Origin: Parafrankia discariae
Lineage (GTDB): Bacteria; Actinomycetota; Actinomycetes; Frankiales; Frankiaceae
Length of the DNA: 45,559 nucleotides
Assembly: GCF_000373365.1 (NCBI RefSeq)
Contig: NZ_KB891233.1
Span: 1 to 45,559 of the forward strand
Direction: 5' to 3'
Part shown: in pieces, positions 33,474 through 41,832 of the stretch
Position numbering within the stretch: the stretch's first letter is position 1
Layout of the letters: every line of letters starts with the position of its first letter
Translations under genes and position numbers: made by a program
Notes under the pieces: generated by a model
Databases searched by the model: none
What the model was told of the DNA's origin: nothing
What the model saw: the letters and a program-made list of their open reading frames with translations, nothing else

Positions 33474-34367
33474 GTGACCTCCCACAGCGACCCCGACCGG
33501 TATGGGCAGCACGGGCAGCCTGGCGGCGGCGGCCGGTTCGAGCCCGCCAGCTCATTCGAGCCCGGCGGCTCATCCGGGCTCGCCGGTCCGCCCGAGCAGC
33601 GCGACCCGCGGTCCGGCCCGCAGGCCGGCCCGGCCGCCGACACCGGACAGCAGGAGCAGGTCGGCGTGGGTGAACTGCCGGCCGTCGAGCTGAGGCTGGA
33701 GAACGCGCGGGCCGGATACCGGACCATCGAGGTGCTGCACGGCATCACCATGGCGATCCCCTCGGGCGCGGTGACCGCGCTGCTCGGCGCGAACGGCGCC
33801 GGCAAGAGCACGACCCTGCGGGTCATCGCCGGGCTCATCCCCCTGCGCAGCGGCACACTCTCCTGGCGTGACGAGCAGATCACGAAGATGACCACGGTGA
33901 ACCGGGCGCGACGCGGACTGATGCTGGTACCGGACGAGCGTGCCGTGTTCGCGACGCTGTCCGTCCGCGACAACCTGCAGATCATCGCCGAGGCGAGTGG
34001 GAACCCGGACATCTCGCCCGCCCTGGACGCCTTCCCCCGGCTACGGGAGCGGCTGGGCCAGCGGGCCGGATCGATGTCGGGCGGTGAGCGCCGGATGCTG
34101 GCGCTGGCCCGCGCCCTGCTGGCGCGCCCGTCCGTGCTCATGGTGGACGAGCTCTCGCTCGGCCTGTCCCCGAAGGTCGCCAGCGAGCTGTTCGCCTGGC
34201 TGGGCACGGTCGCCGACGCCGGTACCACCGTGATCCTGGCCGACCAGTACACCGAGGAGGCGCTCGCCCTCGCCGACATGGTGTACGTGCTGCACCGTGG
34301 TGAGGTCACCTTCGCCGGCACACCGGCGGAGCTCGGCGCGAGCGAACTGCTCGCCGCCGGCGCCTGA
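33474..34367 (+). CDS. livF: ABC transporter ATPase, LivF type
   Basis: 297 residues from GTG 33474 (GGAG 5 nt upstream). The first ~65 residues are a disordered Gly/Pro/Ser extension; the ATPase core begins at VELRLENARAGYRTIEVLHGI. Walker A LGANGAGKST, signature MSGGERRMLALARAL, Walker B VLMVDELSLGLSP and the LADQYTEEALALADMVYVL H-loop region complete it. The H-loop position has Gln (ADQ), as is common for LivF. It energises the fused permease together with LivG. Confidence 0.93.
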   Translation: MTSHSDPDRYGQHGQPGGGGRFEPASSFEPGGSSGLAGPPEQRDPRSGPQAGPAADTGQQEQVGVGELPAVELRLENARAGYRTIEVLHGITMAIPSGAVTALLGANGAGKSTTLRVIAGLIPLRSGTLSWRDEQITKMTTVNRARRGLMLVPDERAVFATLSVRDNLQIIAEASGNPDISPALDAFPRLRERLGQRAGSMSGGERRMLALARALLARPSVLMVDELSLGLSPKVASELFAWLGTVADAGTTVILADQYTEEALALADMVYVLHRGEVTFAGTPAELGASELLAAGA

Positions 34368-34425
34368 TCCTCTTCTGACCCTGCCTGCCGGCTCTGCCGG
34401 TCCTGCCGGCTCTCCGGGTGCGGGT

Positions 34426-34460
34426 CCGGGGCCGTCCGGAGTGCTTCCGGACGGCCCCGG
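34426..34460. terminator. 15-bp hairpin between convergent livF and livK
   Basis: CCGGGGCCGTCCGGA (34426-34440) and its exact complement (34446-34460) flank a 5-nt loop (GTGCT). It lies between the two convergent stops, so it is a bidirectional terminator. TGCCGGCTC repeats precede it. Confidence 0.75.
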
Positions 34461-34466
34461 CCGGCG

Positions 34467-35810
34467 TCAGGCCGCCGGGTACGGCAGGTTGCGCACCGTG
34501 AAGCAGGTGCTGTTCAGAGCACCGCTCTGGGTGACCCAACCGCCCTTGCCGCCGTTCGCCGAATCCTGCCAGCGGGCGACGTTCACGCAGTTCTTCGACT
34601 CCGCCGGCGCCTGGGCCAGCTTGCTGAAGCCGCGCGGGATGAGCAGCCCGTCACCGTCGTAGGGCTCGGAGCGGTTCATGAACTTCTCGACGCAAGCACG
34701 GGTCAGGTCCGCCCCGCAGGACTCCATCGCGTCGCCCAGCCACTGCGCCGAGGCGTAGCCCTCGAGCATCCACTGGTTCATCTTCGCGACGCGGTCCGCC
34801 GGCACGTGCGCCGCCACCGCGTCCCGGAACGCCTTGACCGCGGGGATCGACTCGTCGGAGAAGGTCGCCGACGTGCTGGTCGCGAAGATGGTGTTCCGGC
34901 ACTGCGGCGAGTTCGCGTAGATCTGCGCGATGTTGCCCGCCATGCCCTGCGCGGTGGTCACCTTCGCCTGCACGGTCAGGTCCTGGCGCTGCATCGCCTG
35001 GCAGAGCTGGCCGTTGCCGCCGTCGTCCATCGCGTCGAAGACGACCTGGGCGCCGCGCCGCTTCATGTCCTGCACGGCGGCGTCCCAGTTCGGCGCGCCG
35101 AGGTTGATCTGCTCCTCGATGACCTCGTAGCCCTCGGCACGCAGGCCGTCAGCGATCGAGGTCGCGTAGCGCTGTGACGGGGCGACGTTGTAGTAGACGA
35201 CACCGGCCACCCGGGCGCCGAGCTTCTCCTTGAACCAGCGGTAGTTCTCGGTGCCCGCGTACAGCGTCCCATCGAAGCCCGGCCGGTGGCCGTCCCGCGG
35301 GTAGTAGCTGCCGTAGATCGAGTACAGGTGCGGGTACTGGTCGTACGCCGCCGACACCGGCTGGCCGCCGATGTCCGGCACACCCTTCGAGTTCACGTAC
35401 TGGGCGCCGGCGTAGTCGAAGGCCGTCACCCCGGCGAGTGCGAACACCTCGTCGTCGTCGATCAGCTTGCGCACACAGGCGACGTTGCCGTCACCGGAGC
35501 CCTTGTCGTCGCAGTCGACGACGTCGACCTTGCGACCGTTGATCCCGCCGCGAGCGTTGAGCGCCTCGAAGTAGGCGGTCGCGCCGTAGAGCGAGGCGGA
35601 GAACGTGTCCGGGCCGAGGCCGCTACTCAGCCCCGCGATGACACCCACCTTGACCTCGGTCGGCGACACCCCGGTGTCGGATGCGGTGTTGGTCGACGTG
35701 CCACCGGTCGGCGTGTTGTCGGACGAACCGGAATCACTCGCGCGACTACCGCAGGCGACGAGCGCCAACGACGACAGCACGACGGCAGCGACGAGCGATC
35801 TCGCTCGCAT
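34467..35810 (-). CDS. Branched-chain amino-acid-type substrate-binding lipoprotein (LivK-like)
   Basis: About 447 residues. A signal peptide with lipobox (RSLVAAVVLSSLALVACG) is followed by a short Ser/Thr linker and a type I periplasmic-binding fold: VKVGVIAGLSSGLGPDTFSASLYGATAYFEALNARGGINGRKV, then GVTAFDYAGAQYVNSKGVPDIGG and the second lobe GARVAGVVYYNVAPSQRYA. It has several Cys in the mature part (DCDDKG, ACVRK, LCQAM, SCGADLTRACVEK, NCVNV), suggesting disulphides outside the cell. GAGGAG lies 9 nt before ATG 35810 (ATG 35816 is 6 nt earlier). It faces the liv operon and is presumably its receptor. The ligand is not predictable. Confidence 0.9.
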   Translation of the reverse strand: MRARSLVAAVVLSSLALVACGSRASDSGSSDNTPTGGTSTNTASDTGVSPTEVKVGVIAGLSSGLGPDTFSASLYGATAYFEALNARGGINGRKVDVVDCDDKGSGDGNVACVRKLIDDDEVFALAGVTAFDYAGAQYVNSKGVPDIGGQPVSAAYDQYPHLYSIYGSYYPRDGHRPGFDGTLYAGTENYRWFKEKLGARVAGVVYYNVAPSQRYATSIADGLRAEGYEVIEEQINLGAPNWDAAVQDMKRRGAQVVFDAMDDGGNGQLCQAMQRQDLTVQAKVTTAQGMAGNIAQIYANSPQCRNTIFATSTSATFSDESIPAVKAFRDAVAAHVPADRVAKMNQWMLEGYASAQWLGDAMESCGADLTRACVEKFMNRSEPYDGDGLLIPRGFSKLAQAPAESKNCVNVARWQDSANGGKGGWVTQSGALNSTCFTVRNLPYPAA

Positions 35811-35924
35811 GAACATGCACTCCTCATGATTGGTGGATGACGCTCGCACGCGACGAGCTCCGCGCGACCCCCGCACGTCAGGCTACCGACAGTGAGCATG
35901 TCGCTACTGACGGCTAATTGCTCG

Positions 35925-37133
35925 TCATCCGGCGCCGCGCACGAACAGCCGGCGCCACCAGGTTCGCCGAACCGCGGGCGCGGTCGGGCCGGCCTCCGCA
36001 GTCAGGCCGGCCTCGGCCGCCGGATCTTCGGCCGCCGAATCCTTGGCCGCTGAATCCGCGCCGGACGACGGATCGTCCGCCGCGGGCTCGGCCACTGCGG
36101 GCTCTTCGACGGTGGGCTCTTCGACGGTGGGCGCGGACCGGTCGGGCGCGGTCGCGTCCGAGGCGGCAAAACCTGGCACCGCCGCCAGCTCGTTCCGCGG
36201 ACGATCGGTCCGCGGCGCTGTGGCCTGGGCGTCTCCGGTGGACGGTGTGGCGAGCGCGAGAGCATCGGATTCCGACTGGGCGGCACGTGGCGCCGGCACC
36301 GCGGCGGCCGCCACGCTGGTGATCGCCGCGACCGCCTCGTCAAGCGCCGCCATCGCCTTGCTCAGCGCCGCGACAGGGTCCTCGTCCCGGGCCGCCGCGA
36401 CATCCGCCGCGACCTGGTCGGCGGAACCGTCCAGGCCAGCCGGCCCGCTCGCGCTGTCCGGATCGCTCACGCTGTCCGGCTCCCCTGCCTCGGACGGGTC
36501 GGCGGCGACCGGCGTCACAGGCACGTCGGGACGGACGACCACCGGCTCGGTGACCTCGACGACCGGCGCGGGCTCGTCGACCACCACGGGTACGGTCACC
36601 ACCGCCACGACCACTTCAGCCAGGTCCGTCTCAGCCAGGTCCGTGGCCTCCGCCTCGACGGCAGCGTCGTCAGCCGCGGCGACGTCGGCGACCTCGACGA
36701 CCTCAACCAGGGCCACCTCGGCCGAGGTCACCTCGGCCAGGGCGCCGGCGGCCTGATCCGAGGTCACCTCGTGCGGGGCGGTCCCGTCGGCGTCGACCGC
36801 CCTGGCTTCAGCCGGCGCCAGGTCAGCGGGAGTCACCGGTTCCGCTGGCTCGGCGGACACCGCCGGTTCCGCCTCGGGGGCGGCGACGGCGACCGGCCCG
36901 GGAGGGCCGGTTCGCTCAGGTGTCGCGGCATTCTCGGGGACGTCCACGAGACGATTGACGATCAGCCCGCCAGGACCCGGCGATCGGTCCAACCGGCCCT
37001 GCGCGGCGAGCCGGCGGCACACCTGGTTCACCGTTGCGCGATTGGCACTGATCGCCGCGGCCAGACTGCCGTCGTCCAGACCGTCGGGAATGCACGCGAG
37101 CTGCCCGAGAATCCGCTCAGCAACAGTAGCCAC
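35925..37133 (-). CDS. Winged-helix protein with a long acidic disordered region and cationic C-terminus
   Basis: 402 residues in three parts. Residues 1-65 are a winged-helix domain (VAERILGQLACIPDGLDDGSLAAAISANRATVNQVCRRLAAQGRLDRS, then GGLIVNRL). Residues ~70-380 are a Val/Ala/Glu/Asp/Pro-rich acidic region with no hydrophobic core. The protein ends VRRTWWRRLFVRGAG, a short cationic, Trp-containing amphipathic segment. The start at 37133 gives the winged helix at the very N-terminus. Similar N-terminal domains occur in DNA-binding actinobacterial proteins, but I do not recognise the whole. The layout suggests DNA at one end and membrane or nucleic acid at the other. It is divergent from the DUF5709 gene. 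Confidence 0.7.
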   Translation of the reverse strand: MATVAERILGQLACIPDGLDDGSLAAAISANRATVNQVCRRLAAQGRLDRSPGPGGLIVNRLVDVPENAATPERTGPPGPVAVAAPEAEPAVSAEPAEPVTPADLAPAEARAVDADGTAPHEVTSDQAAGALAEVTSAEVALVEVVEVADVAAADDAAVEAEATDLAETDLAEVVVAVVTVPVVVDEPAPVVEVTEPVVVRPDVPVTPVAADPSEAGEPDSVSDPDSASGPAGLDGSADQVAADVAAARDEDPVAALSKAMAALDEAVAAITSVAAAAVPAPRAAQSESDALALATPSTGDAQATAPRTDRPRNELAAVPGFAASDATAPDRSAPTVEEPTVEEPAVAEPAADDPSSGADSAAKDSAAEDPAAEAGLTAEAGPTAPAVRRTWWRRLFVRGAG

Positions 37134-37362
37134 ATTTGGGGACGCTATACGGTATTGCCGCGGCTTCCGTCAGCGGGGGTCGAAGACCGACCGGGCTACT
37201 CGTCGGATGACCCGGTTAGCCCACTCGCTCCCGGGAAGGGCCATGGTCAGAGACGGTGCGGGTGGCGACCGGCCACCTACGCTCCGCCCTTCAGGAGCAG
37301 CCCTTCACCGGGCAGCCGTTCACGGAACAACTCGGCCGTTCACGCCGGAACAGGAGGCAGCG

Positions 37363-37836
37363 ATGACATGGCCCGCCTCGGACCCCGAACAGCTCGACCG
37401 GGACGTCCGCGATCCCATGGACGGCAACGGCCCACTGGAACGCGCTGAGATCACCGACAGCGACGATCTCGGATCCACCGACGCCGGCCTCGATCCCCTC
37501 GATGACAGCTGGGATCCGCCGGACCGGCCGAGTGGGCTGATCAGCAATCCGATCACTCCGCGCGAAGAACGCTCCTCGTCGTTCGACCGGCAGCTCGCGG
37601 CCGAGATCCCGGACCCGGATCCCTACGCCGAGGCTGAAAGGAACGGCTCCGGCTCGACGGACGGTCCCGATATCTACCCCGACGGGCCGTCCGGCGATTC
37701 CGAGTACGACGACTCGGAGCTCGATCAGGTCGTGGAGAGCACCGACGGCGCCCACCGCGCACGCACGCCGACCGACCACGAGGCGTGGCGGCGCACCGCC
37801 GAAGAGGACGCGCTCCACCTCGATCCACGTTCCTGA
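37363..37836 (+). CDS. DUF5709-like acidic protein
   Basis: 157 residues, strongly acidic and probably disordered. It contains DLGSTDAGLDPLDDSWDPPDRPSGL, SSSFDRQLAAEIPDPDP and, near the end, TDHEAWRRTAEEDALHLDP. The ERP/DRP-S plus RLAxExPD pattern is that of DUF5709, a small actinobacterial family of unknown function. GGAGG lies 6 nt upstream of ATG 37363 and decides the start. Single gene, followed by a 259-bp gap before the ABC ATPase. Confidence 0.7.
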   Translation: MTWPASDPEQLDRDVRDPMDGNGPLERAEITDSDDLGSTDAGLDPLDDSWDPPDRPSGLISNPITPREERSSSFDRQLAAEIPDPDPYAEAERNGSGSTDGPDIYPDGPSGDSEYDDSELDQVVESTDGAHRARTPTDHEAWRRTAEEDALHLDPRS

Positions 37837-38095
37837 GCCCGGGCGATACCGCGTCGTCGTTCCGGGACGGCCCTTCCCACGCCGATACCGCCCGGATGTT
37901 CCCGAACTCGTCACCCGGTGGACGTTCCCGCGCCGCATCACCCGCCGATCAATCACCTCCCGCCCAACGGCACTCCATCCGCAGACGCTCGACATCCCGC
38001 GGATTGCGGGGCGGCCGGTCGCATCCGACGCCGGGGTGAGACTGTCGTTCCCGCCCGGTACGCACCACGGCGGGCCGGGAGATCTGGGGGTGAGC

Positions 38096-38815
38096 ATGGC
38101 GGACAGCGGTCGTCGGGGCGGACAGATCGAAATGGTCGGGCTGAGCCGACAGTTCGGGGATGTGGCTGCCGTTGACGGCGTCGATCTGACGGTCCGGGCG
38201 GGCGAGTACTTCTGCCTTCTCGGTCCGTCCGGATCCGGCAAGACCACGGCACTCCGGCTGATCGCGGGGCTGGACACGCCGTCGTCCGGGCACGTCCACC
38301 TCGACGGCGAGGACCTCGCCGCGCTGCCGGCCCATCGCCGCCCCGTCAGCGCGGTCTTCGGCGGGTACGCCCTCTTCCCCTTCCTCGACGTGGCCGCGAA
38401 CGTCGCCTTCGGCCTGCGGCACGCGCGGGGCGTGACCATGCCGGGCCGGGCCGAGACCTCGGCGCGGGTCCGCTCCGCCCTCGCCGTCGTCCAGATGTCG
38501 GAGTACGCCCGCCGCCGCCCGCCACAGCTCTCCGCCGTGCAGCAGCAACGGGTCGTACTGGCCCGGGCGCTCGTGCTGCGTCCCAGGGTGCTGCTGCTCG
38601 ACGATCCCCTCGGTGCCCAGGACGAGCGGCTGCGCCGCGCGCTACGTGACGAACTCAAGGCCTTGCAGCGGCAGGTCGGGGTGACCGTGCTGCACGCCAC
38701 CGTCGACCGGGAGGAGGCCCTGGCGCTGGCCGACCGGCTGGCCGTGCTGAGCGGCGGACGGATCCTCCAGGTGGGCACGGCCGGCGAGCTCCATCAGGAG
38801 CCGACAGCCGCCTGA
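38096..38815 (+). CDS. ABC ATPase (PotA/CysA-type) with degenerate catalytic motifs
   Basis: 239 residues. Overall it matches the MalK/PotA-type ATPase core (VDGVDLTVRAGEYFCLLGPSGSGKTTALRLIAGLD...LPAHRRPVSAVFGGYALFPFLDVAANVAFGL). Walker A (43-50) is intact. Other motifs are not: the Q-loop Gln of VFQxYALFP is Gly89, the signature LSGGQ is LSAVQ (145-149), the Walker B catalytic Glu is Asp170 (LLLDDPLGAQD, the D-loop also altered), and the H-loop His is Val203 (HATVDREEAL for xVTHDQEEA). The C-terminal regulatory domain of MalK/PotA is absent. No permease or binding-protein gene is adjacent. It should bind ATP but hydrolyse poorly; a regulatory pseudo-ATPase is possible. GGGGGTGAGC precedes the ATG. 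Confidence 0.88.
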   Translation: MADSGRRGGQIEMVGLSRQFGDVAAVDGVDLTVRAGEYFCLLGPSGSGKTTALRLIAGLDTPSSGHVHLDGEDLAALPAHRRPVSAVFGGYALFPFLDVAANVAFGLRHARGVTMPGRAETSARVRSALAVVQMSEYARRRPPQLSAVQQQRVVLARALVLRPRVLLLDDPLGAQDERLRRALRDELKALQRQVGVTVLHATVDREEALALADRLAVLSGGRILQVGTAGELHQEPTAA

Positions 38816-38858
38816 ACTCGACAACACCCGCCTGAGCTCGACCCCGCCTGAGCTCGAC
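38809..38858 (+). repeat. 14-bp repeat (CGCCTGARCTCGAC), 3 copies over the ATPase stop
   Basis: Copies at 38809-38822, 38829-38842 and 38845-38858. The TGA inside the first copy is the stop of the ABC ATPase gene. Confidence 0.85.
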
Positions 38859-38882
38859 GTCCGCCTCCGCCTCCCGGCGGAC

Positions 38883-40058
38883 CTACCCGGGTTCCTGGAC
38901 CTCCGGCGACTGGACATCCCGGGGCTGGACATCCCGGGAGCGCGCTTCCAGGGGTCGCACCTCCCGCGGCGGCTCCGCGAGCCCCGCGGGCAGGCCGGCC
39001 GTGCCACCGGCCGCGCTACGGCGGCGATGCGCGAGCGCCGCGAAGATCTCCATCGCGACCCGGTGCGCGCTGTTAACCGTTGTCTCCGCGTGGTCGTACG
39101 GGGGCGAGACCTCGACGATGTCCGCGGCGACGATCGGCGTGTCCAGCGCGATCTGCCTCACCGCCCGCAGCAGGTCGGCCGGGTTCATACCGCCCGGCTC
39201 GGGAGTTCCCGTCCCAGGCGCGAACCCCGGGTCGAGGACGTCGATGTCGACCGAGAGGTAGAGCGCGCGGCAGCCGTCCACCGCCTGCGCGATCGCCTCG
39301 GCGACCACCTCACGGCTCCCCCGCTCCCAGATCTCGTGCATCAGATGCCAGCGCATGCCCTGCTCACGCATCCACGCGAACACGTCCGGCGGAGGCCAGT
39401 ACCCGCGCAGCCCCACCTGGACGAAGTTGCGCCCGCGCACCGCCCCCGACTCGATGAGCCGCCGCATGGGCGTCCCATGCGAGGCCAGGTTCCCGTCGAT
39501 GATGTCGGCTGTGTCGGCGTGCGCGTCGAAGTGCAGCAGGCCGACCTCGCCCCAGCCCACCGCCTCGGCCACCCCGCTCGCCGCCGGCCAGGTGATCGAG
39601 TGGTCACCTCCGATGATCACCGGGATGACGTCGAGCCGCGCGATATCGCCGACCTTCGCCCGGATGTTGCGGTGTGAGACCTCGGTCAGCCCGTGCGGGC
39701 AGTGCGCGTCCCCCGCGTCGACGACGTCGAGCCAGTCGAAGATCTCGATACCGAGATCAAGATGATAGGTACCGGGGTTGTACGCCTGAGCGCGCAGCGC
39801 CCGCGGGCCGAAACGCGCACCCGGCCGGTGCGTGGTCGCGATGTCGAACGGGGCCCCGACCACGGCGACGTCGGGCTGGCGTGCCCGCAGATCCTCGAGT
39901 CCCGGCAGCCAGGGCAGACCGGCGAAGGTCGCCAGGCCGGCGTAGCCCGGGGCGTCCCCGCCGGGATCGTCCGCGCCCGCGGCCCGCCCCGCGTACGGGG
40001 GCACCGGACCGGCGCCCGCCTGCTCACGTGCCGCGTCCCGATCTCCAGCCCCTGCCAT
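38883..40058 (-). CDS. speB: Agmatinase/ureohydrolase family protein
   Basis: 391 residues. The binuclear manganese ligands are present in GGDHSITWP, DAHADTADI and SVDIDVLDPGFAPGTGTPEPGG, as in agmatinase and guanidinobutyrase. The N-terminal ~60 residues are disordered and the last ~40 are a low-complexity tail with RDVQPRDVQSPEVQ repeats. Other ureohydrolases cannot be excluded, so the symbol is provisional. ATG 40058 has GGAG 8 nt upstream. It converges with the degenerate ABC ATPase. In other genomes speB may lie with polyamine transporters, which is of note next to a PotA-like pseudo-ATPase. Confidence 0.88.
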   Translation of the reverse strand: MAGAGDRDAAREQAGAGPVPPYAGRAAGADDPGGDAPGYAGLATFAGLPWLPGLEDLRARQPDVAVVGAPFDIATTHRPGARFGPRALRAQAYNPGTYHLDLGIEIFDWLDVVDAGDAHCPHGLTEVSHRNIRAKVGDIARLDVIPVIIGGDHSITWPAASGVAEAVGWGEVGLLHFDAHADTADIIDGNLASHGTPMRRLIESGAVRGRNFVQVGLRGYWPPPDVFAWMREQGMRWHLMHEIWERGSREVVAEAIAQAVDGCRALYLSVDIDVLDPGFAPGTGTPEPGGMNPADLLRAVRQIALDTPIVAADIVEVSPPYDHAETTVNSAHRVAMEIFAALAHRRRSAAGGTAGLPAGLAEPPREVRPLEARSRDVQPRDVQSPEVQEPG

Positions 40059-40070
40059 GCACGTCACTCC

Positions 40071-40190
40071 GCTCCGCTGCCGCACTCGTCCGCTCCGCCG
40101 CCGCACTCGCCAAGCCGCCGTCACGGTCGCCGAGCCGCCGTCACGCTCACCAGGTCGCCGCCACGGTCACCAGGTCGCCGCCACGCTCCG
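40071..40190. repeat. 20-bp-period tandem array, 6 degenerate copies
   Basis: Units begin at 40071, 40091, 40111, 40131, 40151 and 40171, of the form CAAGCCGCCGTCACGGTCGC with substitutions; the last four are the most alike. The array lies in the 241-bp divergent gap between speB and the DUF2752 gene. The period is not a multiple of three, so it is not coding. The spacing equals two helical turns. Confidence 0.8.
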
Positions 40191-40299
40191 CCACCAGTGC
40201 GGCATCCCGACTCCAGCATCCTCCGCGGACCTCGACCGGGCCGCCGCGACGGCCGGCGACAGCACGTTGGAGAAGTTTCTCCTCGTCTACGCTGCACTC

Positions 40300-40797
40300 G
40301 TGGGAACCCGCGCGGCTCGGTCCGAACCGCCTCCCGCGGTTGGCCGCCCGCACCGACCCGGACGGCTCTTCGCGCCGCACCTGAACCGGTCACCGCGGGC
40401 ACGGCTGGCGGGGTTCAGCGCCGTGGGCGCGCTGGCGGTCGTCGTCTGTGTCCGCGTGTACCTGGTCGACCCGGCCGAGCCGGGCCACTATCCGAGCTGC
40501 CCGTTCCGGGCCCTCACAACCTGGGACTGCCCGGGTTGTGGCAGCCTGCGCGGACTGCACCAGCTCCTGCACGGCCATCCGCTCGTCGCTGCCGACCACA
40601 ACCTGTTTCTCGTCCTCGCCGTGCCGGGCCTCGTCCTCGGCTGGCTGATCGCGATGGCACGGTGCGCGGGATGGCGCCGCCGGGTTCCCATGCTCCCAGC
40701 CCGCCTGCTGCCCTTGCTGCCCACGTTGATCGCCGTCTTCTGGGTCGCCAGGAATCTTCCCGGGCCGGTGGGAAGCTGGCTGGCGTCACCGGCCTGA
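40300..40797 (+). CDS. DUF2752 family membrane protein
   Basis: 165 residues. The family motif is clear: SCPFRALTTWDCPGCGSLRGLHQLLHGHPLVAADHN, with the CPxxxxTxxxCPGCGxxR Cys pairs at about residues 68-83. Membrane segments are near residues 38-55 (FSAVGALAVVVCVRVYLV), 105-125 (NLFLVLAVPGLVLGWLIAMA) and 140-157. The GTG at 40300 lies exactly 6 nt after TACGCT, the same arrangement as at 2229, so a leaderless mRNA is expected. The N-terminus (~35 residues) is basic and disordered. Function unknown; a redox or metal role has been considered for the Cys motif. Confidence 0.88.
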   Translation: MGTRAARSEPPPAVGRPHRPGRLFAPHLNRSPRARLAGFSAVGALAVVVCVRVYLVDPAEPGHYPSCPFRALTTWDCPGCGSLRGLHQLLHGHPLVAADHNLFLVLAVPGLVLGWLIAMARCAGWRRRVPMLPARLLPLLPTLIAVFWVARNLPGPVGSWLASPA

Positions 40798-40804
40798 GTG
40801 GTCG

Positions 40805-41758
40805 TCAGGAGCGAACGCCCAGCACGTAACAGGCGATCGCCGCCGTCGCCGCCACATTCAGCGAATCCACGCCGTGGGCCATCGGTATCCGCACCCGCCG
40901 GGTCGCCGTGGCCAGGACCTCGCCGGTCAGCCCCTGACCCTCCGTCCCCAGCAGCAGGGCGACGCGATCATCAGGATCGACCATGGCGACCGTCAGTTCG
41001 TCAGCGTCAGGCGCGGGCGTCAGCGCGAGTACCTCGAACCCGGCCGCACCGAGCAGGGACAACGCCCCCGGCCAGGGATCAAGTCGGGCGTAGGGAACCG
41101 CGAAGACCTCTCCCATCGACACCCGTACCGAGCGCCGGTAGAGCGGATCCGCGCACCGTGGGCTCAACAGGACGGCGTCCATACCGAGCCCCGCCGCTGA
41201 TCGGAAGATCGCGCCGAGGTTGGTGTGGCTGACCAGGTCCTCGCAGACCAGTACCCGCCTCGCGACGCGAAGCAGTTCCACCGGGTCGAGCAGCGGACGA
41301 CGGCACATCGACGCCAGCGCACCCCGGTGCACCTCAAAGCCGGTGATCTCGGCGAGCAGGGCTGGCCCCGCGACGTAGACCGGCGCGTCATGCCGGCCCG
41401 ACCGCTCATCACGACCGCCGTCCCCCTCGCGTCCGACGTGCCCGGCATGCCTTTCGTACCCGACATGCCCCTCTTGCCCGCCAAGCCCCTCTTGCCCCTC
41501 GTGCCCGCCGAGCCCCGGCGTCGACCAGAAGCGTTCCGGAACTCCCCCGAGCCGTGCCGGCGAGACCAGAACCGAGCGGGGCCGGTAGCCCGCACGCAGC
41601 GCGCGGTCGATCACCCTCTCGCCCTCCGCGATGAACAACCCCTCCGCGGGTTCACGCCGCCGGCGCAGCGCCACGTCGGTCAGCGCCACATAGTCCGCGA
41701 CACGCGGATCGGCGGGGTCGTCGATCATCACGATCCGCCGCTCGCGCTCCTCAAGCAC
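40805..41758 (-). CDS. SpoU/TrmH-family RNA methyltransferase with a Gly-rich insert
   Basis: 317 residues if GTG 41758 is used (ATG 41728 is an alternative). A substrate-binding domain (DYVALTDVALRRRREPAEGLFIAEGERVIDRALRAG) precedes a SPOUT methyltransferase domain with the three conserved motifs: LVSHTNLGAIFRSAAGLGMDAVLL (motif 1), VALLLGTEGQGLTGEVL (motif 2) and VRIPMAHGVDSLNVAATAAIACY (motif 3). It 2'-O-methylates tRNA or rRNA using S-adenosylmethionine. Between the domains ~40 residues are repeat-derived (GLGGHEGQEG..., HVGREGDGGRDE), a low-complexity insert not normal for the family. Convergent with the DUF2752 gene, 7 bp away. Confidence 0.9.
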   Translation of the reverse strand: MLEERERRIVMIDDPADPRVADYVALTDVALRRRREPAEGLFIAEGERVIDRALRAGYRPRSVLVSPARLGGVPERFWSTPGLGGHEGQEGLGGQEGHVGYERHAGHVGREGDGGRDERSGRHDAPVYVAGPALLAEITGFEVHRGALASMCRRPLLDPVELLRVARRVLVCEDLVSHTNLGAIFRSAAGLGMDAVLLSPRCADPLYRRSVRVSMGEVFAVPYARLDPWPGALSLLGAAGFEVLALTPAPDADELTVAMVDPDDRVALLLGTEGQGLTGEVLATATRRVRIPMAHGVDSLNVAATAAIACYVLGVRS

Positions 41759-41832
41759 GCCGGACCTGTCCAACACGCCACCCGCCCCACATGTCATCCG
41801 TGTGTAACGCCGGAACAGCACAATCAGCGCCC

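Noticed and set aside
40071-40190. CRISPR array
   Set aside because: Units are contiguous 20-bp tandem copies without unique spacers, and no cas genes are present.
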